Of a stretch of DNA of 5,137 nt, positions 1 through 5,137 are shown piece after piece. The translations under genes were made by a program, and so were the position numbers. The first letter of the stretch is position 1; each line of letters opens with the position of its first letter. Origin of the DNA: Bacteroidetes bacterium CG23_combo_of_CG06-09_8_20_14_all_32_9 (lineage in GTDB: Bacteria > Bacteroidota > Bacteroidia > Bacteroidales > GWA2-32-17); NCBI GenBank assembly GCA_002771395.1, contig PCSS01000271.1:1-5137 (forward strand), in the 5' to 3' direction. Below the pieces are notes generated by a model that made no database searches, was not told where the DNA came from, and saw only the letters and a list, made by a program, of their open reading frames with translations.

Positions 1-30
1 TAACTGAATTATTGTTTAAATACTCTTTGG

Positions 31-98
31 GCTGAGTAGTTACAATATTTTATTCATTTTTTTGATGAAAAAAAAGAAAATTATTGTTATTACTCAGC
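31..98. repeat. Imperfect inverted repeat (long hairpin)
   Basis: The left arm at 31-46 (gctgagtagttacaat) pairs with the right arm at 83-98 (attgttattactcagc). Fourteen of 16 positions are Watson-Crick pairs, one more is a possible G-U pair, and one is a mismatch. Between the arms a T-rich run (47-63) faces an A-rich run (68-82), so an RNA could fold on almost to the short gatg turn near 64-67. It could be a terminator-like structure for an upstream gene, or one end of a small repeat element. No U-tract follows the right arm, which argues against a simple intrinsic terminator. Confidence 0.5.
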
Positions 99-151
99 AG
101 GTAACCGGAATCTTAGACAATGTACAAGGTGCATCCAAAATATTTTGAGAG

Positions 152-233
152 TTTTTAATGGATGTGTCAATAACAGAGCGTAGCACAGCGAAGCGATGTA
201 CCCCTTACCATACGGAAAATGACGCATTAAAAA
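152..233. repeat. Bulged inverted repeat with a GC-rich core
   Basis: The outer arms tttttaatg (152-160) and cattaaaaa (225-233) are perfect 9-bp complements. After a 4-base bulge (161-164) the pairing continues between 165-169 and 220-224, with four Watson-Crick pairs and one G-U. The enclosed loop (170-219) includes a stretch at 174-215 with 24 G or C in 42 bases, far above its surroundings. A stem around a compositionally different core is what one expects of a small intergenic repeat (MITE-like or REP-like) or a structured RNA. I cannot name a family. Whether it is present elsewhere in the genome cannot be seen from this window. Confidence 0.45.
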
Positions 234-296
234 AAGATATCAACAGACTGCTGTTAATATCAAAAAAAAATTATATTTTTGTTGCTAAGTAATAAC

Positions 297-314
297 AAAT
301 AAAATACCTGATTT
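297..314. repeat. Left copy of 18-bp direct repeat flanking the ORF6N gene
   Basis: The sequence aaataaaatacctgattt is identical to 972-989. Similarity continues downstream (aatttt here, taattta in the other copy) with a one-base indel. This copy ends 55 bases before the ORF6N start codon. It may be a target-site duplication, an att-like site, or a leader sequence duplicated together with the gene. Confidence 0.7.
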
Positions 315-331
315 AATTTTAAACTTCTAAC

Positions 332-346
332 ATCACAAATTGTGAT
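332..346. promoter_or_regulatory. 15-bp palindrome upstream of ORF6N gene, candidate operator
   Basis: The sequence atcacaaattgtgat is a perfect 7-bp inverted repeat around one central base, ending 23 bases before the ATG at 370. Its position fits an operator, perhaps for autoregulation, since the downstream gene encodes a predicted DNA-binding protein. Eleven bases of it (tcacaaattgt, 333-343) recur inside the same gene at 661-671, there within the third internal inverted repeat. Binding by the ORF6N protein is inference; no -7 or -33 element of Bacteroidetes type is clear nearby. Confidence 0.4.
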
Positions 347-551
347 ACCACTTAAAACACAATAATATCATGGAAATACAGATTATTCAAAACAAAATTT
401 ATGAAATAAGAGGGCAAAAAGTAATGTTAGACTTTGATTTAGCAACCCTCTATGAAGTAGAAACTAAAAACCTGAATCTTGCAGTAAAAAGAAATATAGA
501 CCGCTTTCCTGCCGATTTTATGTTTCAATTAACAAAAGGTGAATTGAAAAA

Positions 552-615
552 TTTAAGGTTGTAAATTGAAACCTTAAACATTAATTCTTTAAGGTTGCAA
601 AATGAAACCTTAAAC
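552..615 (+). repeat. Two-copy 36-bp tandem repeat, each copy with a hairpin
   Basis: Copy 1 (552-579) and copy 2 (588-615) share tttaaggttg and gaaaccttaaac with a few differences between them, offset by 36 bases, which is 12 codons in the ORF6N frame. The encoded units read LRL-stop-IETLNINS and LRLQNETLNKKS. Within each copy, tttaaggtt pairs perfectly with aaccttaaa across a 9-base loop (552-560 with 570-578; 588-596 with 606-614). The repeat lies between the ORF6N domain and the LPYAFTEQG block, so copy number could vary without breaking the frame. Confidence 0.75.
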
Positions 616-652
616 AAAAAAAGTGATAAAAATCCCAATGACAGTAAGGAAA

Positions 653-681
653 GTTTGAGGTCACAAATTGTTACCTCAAAC
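653..681 (+). repeat. Third, diverged inverted repeat inside the ORF6N gene
   Basis: The arms gtttgaggt (653-661) and acctcaaac (673-681) are perfect 9-bp complements around an 11-base loop. The layout matches the tandem hairpins at 552-615, and the encoded SLRSQIVTSN resembles the LRLQNETLN units, so this looks like an older, diverged copy. The arm-loop junction contains tcacaaattgt, shared with the palindrome upstream of the gene. Confidence 0.6.
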
Positions 682-971
682 AGAGGAAAGCATACAAAAT
701 ATTTACCTTATGCTTTTACAGAACAAGGACTGGCAATGCTAAGCGGAATATTAAACTCTAAAAAGGCAATTACTGTAAATATTTTTATTATGAGAGCCTT
801 TGTAGTGATGCGGCAGTATTACATGAATTATAAAGAACTGAAACTCCAAATTGAAAAACTTGAAAAAGAAATGAACCTGGAATTTAAAGATATTTATGAG
901 GCATTGAAATATCTTTTAGAACCTCCACAGCAACCGGGAAAACAAATAGGTTTTAAAACAAATGATGTGTA

Positions 972-989
972 AAATAAAATACCTGATTT
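972..989. repeat. Right copy of 18-bp direct repeat flanking the ORF6N gene
   Basis: This is identical to 297-314 (aaataaaatacctgattt) and begins at the last base of the ORF6N stop codon. The two copies are 675 bases apart and bracket the whole ORF6N gene and its presumed promoter. This copy lies 58 bases before the coaX start, so it may mark the original coaX leader into which the ORF6N unit was inserted. Confidence 0.7.
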
Positions 990-1047
990 TAATTTATAAT
1001 AATAAAATTTGAAATTATAATTTTTTGGGGATATAATAAAATTTTGT

Positions 1048-1785
1048 ATGAATTTAACCATTGACATAGGTAATTCAAATATTAAAATATCTAAATTTGA
1101 AAACAACAAGTTTATTGAACTTTTAATTCTGCATAACGAATTAGATATAATAAAGTTTCTACAATCTGAAGTTAATAATACTTTTATTAATTCTATAATT
1201 ATTTGTTCAGTTTCAGAAAATATTTCTGAATTACTTTTATCAGTAGCCCGTATGGTTAAAAATTTTATTGTTTTTTCGCACAAAACCCCTGTTCCAATAA
1301 TAAATGTTTATTCATCGCCCAAAACGTTAGGACTCGACAGACTTGCCGCTGCAGTGGGAGCCTTCACTATTTTTCCAAATAAAAATTGCTTAATAGTTGA
1401 TGCAGGTACAGCAATTACCTTTGATTTACTTAACAACAAAGGAGAATATCTGGGAGGAGCAATTTCACCCGGGCTTACAATCAGATATAAAGCGCTTTCG
1501 CATTTCACAAAAAAACTTCCCGAACTTGAATTTACTGAAAACCTTGAATATCCCGGGAAAAACACAATAAATTCGATACATACAGGGGTTCAGTCGGGTA
1601 TTTTATATGAAACAGAAGGTTATATATGCAATTTAGAAAAATATTATTCCGATTTGCACGTTTTGGTAACCGGAGGTGATGTCAATTTTTTGGTCAGAAA
1701 TTTAAAAAAGCCCATATTTGCACAACCAAATCTTGTTGCAATTGGTTTGCAAAGAATTATCCAATTTAATGAAAAAAATCCATAA
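1048..1785 (+). CDS. coaX: Type III pantothenate kinase
   Basis: CoaX phosphorylates pantothenate to 4'-phosphopantothenate using ATP, the first committed step of coenzyme A synthesis, in the cytosol. The 245 residues match the family's usual length. Visible motifs are the N-terminal phosphate-binding TIDIGNSN (4-11), GLDRLAAAVGAF (95-106, with D97 as the likely catalytic base), IVDAGTAITFD (116-126), GGAISPG (136-142), VTGGD (207-211) and the closing LVAIGL (229-234). The first motif has Ser where Thr (DxGNT) is commonest, a mild substitution. ATG 1048 is chosen because it places the DIGNS motif at the very N-terminus, as in known members. No Shine-Dalgarno is apparent. The last 17 bases overlap the next gene, suggesting coupled translation. 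Confidence 0.95.
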   Translation: MNLTIDIGNSNIKISKFENNKFIELLILHNELDIIKFLQSEVNNTFINSIIICSVSENISELLLSVARMVKNFIVFSHKTPVPIINVYSSPKTLGLDRLAAAVGAFTIFPNKNCLIVDAGTAITFDLLNNKGEYLGGAISPGLTIRYKALSHFTKKLPELEFTENLEYPGKNTINSIHTGVQSGILYETEGYICNLEKYYSDLHVLVTGGDVNFLVRNLKKPIFAQPNLVAIGLQRIIQFNEKNP

Positions 1786-3157
1786 AGTTATTCTTTTAGC
1801 TTGTTCAGTGTTGAGTTTACAAGCAAGTTCTCAAAGTTTTACAAGTTCTCCTTATTCAAGGTTTGGTGTTGGCGATATAGCCGGAAACGCTTTTCAACCC
1901 GGTTTAGCTATGGGCGGAACCGGTATTGCATTACGCTCTAATCATTCAATAAATAGCATTAATCCAGCATCTTATACAGCTTTCGATACACTCTCATTTG
2001 TTTTTGATATTGCCGTTACAGGTAAATTCGTAAACTATAAAACTGATTTACAGGAAAACAAACACCAGGACGTTGATATTAGTCATTTTTCAGCAGGGTT
2101 TCCTGTTACAAAATGGTGGTTAAGCAGCATTGGGCTGATACCATACAGTAATGTGGGTTATAACATTTCCGAATCTGTAACTATTGATACTCTCAACCTT
2201 CAGAATACTTACAAAGGAAACGGCGGAATAAATCAATTTTATTTTGGAAACGCTTATAAAATATTTACAAAAAGCGATACACTTTTAAAAAATTTATCGG
2301 AAAATAAAAAAATAATATTTTATAACACTAAAAGTTTATCATTAGGTTTTAATGCGTCATATTATTTTGGTTCGCTTGAAAAACACATTGCATCTGTTTT
2401 TCCTGATGAAGAATATGTTTTTGATGTTTATTCAACCAATAAAACAATTATTAACGATTTAGGTTTTCGTTTTGGCGCACAATTCACTTATAATCGTCAG
2501 GAAATAACAAAGTCTGAAAAAAGAAATAAATATAAAATTATTACTGGCTTTACTTTTGATAATCAAAATGATGTGAACGCAAAAAACACATCATTAGTAA
2601 CAAAGTATCTTAATTTAAGTGGAACAGTTACACTTGATACAATTGAAAATCAAGTAAATAAAAAGGGGGTTATACGTTTTCCGATGAATATTGGTTCCGG
2701 GCTTGCTTATATAAGCCACGACAAGCTAACTTTTGCAATTGATTACAGATGGCAGCAATGGTCGGCGGCTCGATTTTTTGGAGCAACCGATTCGTTAATC
2801 AACAGCTACACAATTTCTTTTGGAACACAATTAATACCCGACCCAAATCGTCAGAATAAATATTATAAAATGATAAACTATAGATTAGGCGGGCATTATA
2901 CTCAATCATACCTTTATTTGCACAACCAAAACATTAAAGATTATGGAATAAGTTTTGGATTAGGGCTGCCAATTCGTAAACCCGATAAAAGTGAAATCAC
3001 GGGGTTTAGAAAAAAATTACCTCCGGTGATAAATATAGCAATTGAAATAGGACAAAGAGGCACATTAAATGAAAGCCTTATCCGCGAAAAATATATTTCA
3101 ATATCTTTTAACCTTAGTTTGTATGATATTTGGTTTGTTAAACGAAAATTTAATTAA
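1769..3157 (+). CDS. Outer-membrane beta-barrel protein of unknown function
   Basis: The 462-residue product begins MKKIHKVILLACSVLSLQAS, a signal peptide probably cleaved near residue 21. The mature start has SPYSRFGVGDI (27-37), AMGGTGIALRS (47-57) and NPASY (65-69), a signature of Bacteroidetes porin-like or FadL-like outer-membrane proteins. The rest alternates short aromatic and polar strands with Gly and Asn turns, and it ends SLYDIWFVKRKFN, a typical C-terminus for these barrels. An upstream TTG (1718) would extend the frame by 17 residues, but that would bury the signal peptide, so ATG 1769 is preferred. LLAC at 9-12 resembles a lipobox, but the hydrophobic stretch before it is too short. 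The gene overlaps coaX by 17 bases and is probably co-transcribed. Substrate and role are unknown; location is confident. Confidence 0.85.
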   Translation: MKKIHKVILLACSVLSLQASSQSFTSSPYSRFGVGDIAGNAFQPGLAMGGTGIALRSNHSINSINPASYTAFDTLSFVFDIAVTGKFVNYKTDLQENKHQDVDISHFSAGFPVTKWWLSSIGLIPYSNVGYNISESVTIDTLNLQNTYKGNGGINQFYFGNAYKIFTKSDTLLKNLSENKKIIFYNTKSLSLGFNASYYFGSLEKHIASVFPDEEYVFDVYSTNKTIINDLGFRFGAQFTYNRQEITKSEKRNKYKIITGFTFDNQNDVNAKNTSLVTKYLNLSGTVTLDTIENQVNKKGVIRFPMNIGSGLAYISHDKLTFAIDYRWQQWSAARFFGATDSLINSYTISFGTQLIPDPNRQNKYYKMINYRLGGHYTQSYLYLHNQNIKDYGISFGLGLPIRKPDKSEITGFRKKLPPVINIAIEIGQRGTLNESLIREKYISISFNLSLYDIWFVKRKFN

Positions 3158-3229
3158 AAATATTCACCAGGAAAAATGAATAAAAAATAATTCACCCGTT
3201 GAATAATCTCGCTGAATAACGAATTAAAA

Positions 3230-3796
3230 ATGAAAATTTTTCTTTCAAAAATAAAACTTTATAAAGGTATCCCGGCAATCGGAATAGCTTTGTTTTATTC
3301 GTGTACCAACAATTTGGAAACGGTAAATGCAATTACTAATCTTTCCGATAAACAAACGATTTACGCCAAAGAAATTGAAATTGTACGTAACGATTCCGGA
3401 AAAATTGTTTTAAAGGGCTTTACCAAGGAATTTTCATATTTTCATACAGAACCCAACCCTTACACAGAATTTAAAAAAGGTATTAAAATTGAAACTTATA
3501 TAGATTATCCATTGATAGAATCGAGTATAACAGCCGAATATGCCAAACATTGGGAAAAAATAAAACTTTGGGAAGCTAAAACTAATGTTGTTGCACAAAA
3601 CAGTAAAGGCGAAATGCTTAACACCGAACAACTTTATTGGGACGAAAACAAACATATAATTTATTCCGATAATTTTTGCAGAGTTTCTACCGCCGATGGA
3701 ATACTTTACGGCAAAAACGGCTTTGTATCTGACGAAAGCTTTACTAAATGGAAACTAAAAAATACCAAAGGAACAGTAACCATTAAAGATGAATAA
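3230..3796 (+). CDS. lptC: LPS export ABC transporter periplasmic protein LptC (lipoprotein form)
   Basis: LptC passes lipopolysaccharide from the inner-membrane LptB2FG complex to the periplasmic LptA bridge. The product has 188 residues. Its N-terminus (KGIPAIGIALFYSC, 12-25) is hydrophobic and ends in a plausible lipobox, with C25 as the lipidation site, as in many Bacteroidetes LptC proteins, which are lipoproteins rather than having the single anchor of E. coli LptC. The C-terminal part carries the beta-jellyroll signature GEMLNTEQLYWDE (127-139), then YSDNFCRVSTADGILYGKNG (145-164) and a final KLKNTKGTV. ATG 3230 gives the proper signal sequence and has no clear Shine-Dalgarno. It begins 72 bases after the outer-membrane protein gene and overlaps the following small gene by 8 bases. 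Family assignment rests on the pattern and the neighbourhood. Confidence 0.85.
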   Translation: MKIFLSKIKLYKGIPAIGIALFYSCTNNLETVNAITNLSDKQTIYAKEIEIVRNDSGKIVLKGFTKEFSYFHTEPNPYTEFKKGIKIETYIDYPLIESSITAEYAKHWEKIKLWEAKTNVVAQNSKGEMLNTEQLYWDENKHIIYSDNFCRVSTADGILYGKNGFVSDESFTKWKLKNTKGTVTIKDE

Positions 3797-3992
3797 AAAA
3801 GGAGCTATAATTCTTGAATATGTATGGCTTGCATTAACTATTTTTGCTGCATTAACAGGCTCATATAAAGTTATTAAAAATGGATTTGATGAAAGTTATA
3901 TCTTTTTCATAATTGCTGTTGTTGCTGCATTTATGTTTATTTTACGTCATGCAATGCGCCGATATACAAATAATAACAAGGCAGATAAATGA
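3789..3992 (+). CDS. Small two-helix membrane protein, function unknown
   Basis: The 67-residue product has two hydrophobic segments, about 6-24 (AIILEYVWLALTIFAALTG) and 37-53 (YIFFIIAVVAAFMFILR), joined by a short polar loop KVIKNGFDES. The basic ends (NKK at the start, RHAMRRYTNNNK at the finish) predict both termini in the cytoplasm with the loop in the periplasm. I do not recognise a named family. The gene is credible despite its size because it overlaps lptC by 8 bases (3789-3796) and the transporter by 4 bases (3989-3992), leaving no other coding option there. An AAAGGA at 3767-3772 is rather far upstream for a ribosome site, so translation is probably coupled to lptC. Its setting suggests a helper of the LPS export or transporter step, but this is inference. 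Confidence 0.8.
   Translation: MNKKGAIILEYVWLALTIFAALTGSYKVIKNGFDESYIFFIIAVVAAFMFILRHAMRRYTNNNKADK
3978..3992 (+). promoter_or_regulatory. Ribosome site and ATGA stop-start overlap before the CNNM gene
   Basis: AAGG (3978-3981) lies seven bases before the ATG at 3989, and that ATG shares bases with the TGA at 3990-3992 that ends the 67-residue membrane protein. This is the clearest Shine-Dalgarno-like site in the window. It fixes the transporter start and points to translational coupling. Confidence 0.6.
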
Positions 3993-5137
3993 GTACAATC
4001 TTAATAATAATATTTATTGCACTTATATTTTCAGCGTTTTTTTCGGGAATGGAAATAGCCTTCCTATCCTCTAACCGACTGCAAATTGAACTTGAAAAAA
4101 AACAAGGATTTCGTCGTTCAAACGTTATTTCAATTTTTATTAGAAATCCTAAAAAATACATAGCTACTATGTTAGTCGGCAATAATATAGCATTAGTTGT
4201 TTACGGTATTTTTATGGCAAAAATACTTGAAGCGCCAATTTCAAAGTTTATACAATCAAATGCAAGTATTTTATTTGTTCAAACTATTATTTCAACTTTT
4301 ATTATTCTTATTACAGCCGAATTTTTACCAAAAATTATTTTCCGTTTAAATTCCAATTTATTCATCAACATTTTTGCTGTTCCTGTTTATTTTTTTTATT
4401 TCATTTTTTATCCAGTATCGTGGACTACCATTAAAATTTCTGATGTTATTCTAAAAAATTTTTTTAAAGCAAATATCAAAAAAAATAATTCTTTAATATT
4501 TGGTAAAGTTGACATTGACAATTACCTAAAAAAAAGGAGCCAGAAAAAATCCGGTTTAAATGATGAAGAATACGAACTTAAAATTTTTCAGAATGCACTT
4601 GATTTTAGTAAAATAAAATTACGTGAATGCATAGTTCCGCGAACTGATATTACTGCAATTGATGCAAATGAAACAATTGAAACCCTAAAAGAAAAATTTA
4701 TAGAAACAGGATATTCAAAGATTTTAATTTATAAAAATAATATAGATACCATTATTGGTTATGTTCATTCCTCAGAACTTTTTTTAAAGCCAAAAAATAT
4801 TTACGATATAATTCACGAAGTATTAATAGTACCCGAAACCATGCCTGCAAACAAGCTTTTATCTTCTTTTATTCAACAAAAAAGAAGTGTAGCCGTTGTT
4901 GTTGATGAATTTGGCGGAACCGCCGGAATGGTTACCATTGAGGATATTATGGAAGAAATTTTTGGTGAAATTGAAGACGAACACGACACAGACGAACTTG
5001 AAGATAAAAAATTAAATGAATTTGAATACATCTTCTCAGGTCGCCTTGAAATTGACTATCTTAATGAAAAATATAATCTCGGATTTTCAGAAAACGAATA
5101 CGAAACCATTGCAGGATATATTCTTTATCATCACAAA
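3989..5137 (+). CDS. CNNM/HlyC-CorC family transporter, 3' end cut by the window
   Basis: All 383 codons seen are open and the frame continues beyond base 5137; family members of about 420-430 residues suggest some 40 codons are missing. Residues 1-150 are a DUF21/CNNM membrane domain: FFSGMEIAFLSSNRLQIELE (17-36), MLVGNNIALVVYG (61-73), AEFLPK (110-115), with four hydrophobic segments. A CBS pair follows, with VPRTDITAID (216-225) and the diagnostic VVDEFGGTAGMVTIEDIMEE (304-323), then the start of the CorC_HlyC C-terminal domain (FSGRLEIDYLNEKYNL, 349-364). Relatives are linked to Mg2+ or Co2+ efflux; the name hemolysin is historical. GldE of gliding bacteria is a related protein, but nothing here shows gliding. 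Start ATG 3989 overlaps the previous stop (ATGA), with AAGG at 3978-3981 seven bases upstream as a good ribosome site. Confidence 0.93.
   Translation, partial: MSTILIIIFIALIFSAFFSGMEIAFLSSNRLQIELEKKQGFRRSNVISIFIRNPKKYIATMLVGNNIALVVYGIFMAKILEAPISKFIQSNASILFVQTIISTFIILITAEFLPKIIFRLNSNLFINIFAVPVYFFYFIFYPVSWTTIKISDVILKNFFKANIKKNNSLIFGKVDIDNYLKKRSQKKSGLNDEEYELKIFQNALDFSKIKLRECIVPRTDITAIDANETIETLKEKFIETGYSKILIYKNNIDTIIGYVHSSELFLKPKNIYDIIHEVLIVPETMPANKLLSSFIQQKRSVAVVVDEFGGTAGMVTIEDIMEEIFGEIEDEHDTDELEDKKLNEFEYIFSGRLEIDYLNEKYNLGFSENEYETIAGYILYHHK

Larger units (their letters stand above)
1..369. other. Intergenic region without a convincing gene
   Basis: I see no gene of credible length or family here on either strand. 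The longest plus-strand readings from an ATG are 27 codons (from 65) and 44 codons (from 158); neither resembles a family I know. The stretch instead carries structure: an imperfect inverted repeat at 31-98, a second at 152-233 around a GC-rich core, the left copy of an 18-bp direct repeat at 297-314, and a 15-bp palindrome at 332-346. It is probably the 5' region of the ORF6N gene plus leftovers of repeat or mobile DNA. What lies upstream of base 1 is unknown, so the end of an earlier gene may lie just outside. Confidence 0.6.
370..972 (+). pseudogene. ORF6N-domain DNA-binding protein, interrupted by an in-frame stop
   Basis: The frame runs from ATG 370 to TAA 970-972 (200 codons plus stop) with a single in-frame TAA at codon 65 (562-564). 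Codons 1-64 carry the ORF6N domain: [20 protein letters not shown], then [19 protein letters not shown]. After the stop come a 12-residue repeat copy (codons 74-85), LPYAFTEQGLAML (about 112-124), a coiled-coil-prone stretch (YKELKLQIEKLEKEM), and a C-terminal IGFKTND typical of Bacteroidetes members. ORF6N proteins are phage-related predicted DNA-binding proteins, common as accessory genes in this phylum; their cellular role is mostly unknown. The stop sits where the second repeat copy has CAA (Gln), so one C-to-T change explains it. Restart at TTG 595 would give only the C-terminal 125 residues. Everything else is intact, so the loss is recent, or it is a sequencing error or a read-through codon. 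Confidence 0.85.

Noticed and set aside
65..148. 27-codon reading frame from ATG 65
   Set aside because: It is very short, begins in an A-run that belongs to the inverted repeat, and matches no family I know.
158..292. 44-codon reading frame from ATG 158
   Set aside because: It spans the 152-233 inverted repeat, shows no recognisable domain, and lacks a convincing ribosome site; more likely chance within a structured repeat.
994..1026. AT-only 7-bp inverted repeat (994-1000 with 1014-1020) followed by six T, as a terminator of the ORF6N gene
   Set aside because: The stem contains no G or C and would be unstable; such patterns arise by chance in AT-rich spacers.
894..1283. Minus-strand open frame across the ORF6N end and coaX start
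   Set aside because: It is antisense to two well-supported genes, with no recognisable domain; a by-product of AT-rich codon use.
1716..1730. 15-bp match (atttgcacaaccaaa) to 2916-2930, exactly 1200 bases away
   Set aside because: It lies in coaX and the barrel gene in different reading frames, with no extended similarity around it; probably coincidence.
1718..1768. TTG 1718 as an upstream start of the barrel protein
   Set aside because: It would put 17 residues before a classic signal peptide that begins at ATG 1769.
3190..3204. attca/tgaat 5-bp inverted repeat in the gap before lptC as a terminator
   Set aside because: The stem is too short and weak and has no T-run after it.
3434..3655. 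Minus-strand frame inside lptC
   Set aside because: It is antisense to a well-supported gene; its Phe-rich content mirrors the Lys-rich codons of the plus strand.
1..5137. CRISPR array, tRNA, rRNA or transposase gene
   Set aside because: No regularly spaced repeats, tRNA-like cloverleaf, rRNA-like sequence or transposase motifs were seen.

Overview
The window reads as chromosome of an AT-rich member of the Bacteroidota, most likely Bacteroidales or a relative. The support is the strong A/T bias, mostly weak or absent Shine-Dalgarno sequences, a Bacteroidetes-style ORF6N gene, a Bacteroidetes-type LptC lipoprotein, and a coaX / outer-membrane-protein / lptC / CNNM-transporter gene order typical of that phylum. 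The order and species are inferred, not proven.

The left part (about 1-990) looks accessory. Bases 1-369 hold no convincing gene. They contain two imperfect inverted repeats (31-98 and 152-233), the second enclosing a GC-rich patch, and then a 15-bp palindrome just upstream of an ORF6N-domain gene (370-972). That gene is intact except for one in-frame TAA at 562-564. The TAA lies in the first copy of a 12-residue tandem repeat, where the second copy has CAA, so one C-to-T change explains it. The repeat DNA also forms short perfect inverted repeats. An identical 18-bp sequence lies on both sides of the gene (297-314 and 972-989), as if the ORF6N unit had been inserted or duplicated upstream of coaX.

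The right part (1048-5137) is a compact, all-plus-strand housekeeping and envelope cluster: coaX (type III pantothenate kinase, coenzyme A synthesis), an outer-membrane beta-barrel protein whose start overlaps the end of coaX by 17 bases, then after a 72-base gap lptC (lipopolysaccharide export lipoprotein), a 67-residue two-helix membrane protein overlapping lptC by 8 bases, and a CNNM/HlyC-CorC-type transporter overlapping that by 4 bases (ATGA) and cut by the window end. The overlaps suggest translational coupling within coaX-OMP and within lptC-small protein-transporter. Apart from coaX, every product is predicted to act in the envelope.

No new multi-gene system is evident. The signals most worth a second look are the interrupted ORF6N unit with its flanking direct repeats and internal DNA repeats, the hairpin elements beside it, and the uncharacterised small membrane protein between lptC and the transporter.
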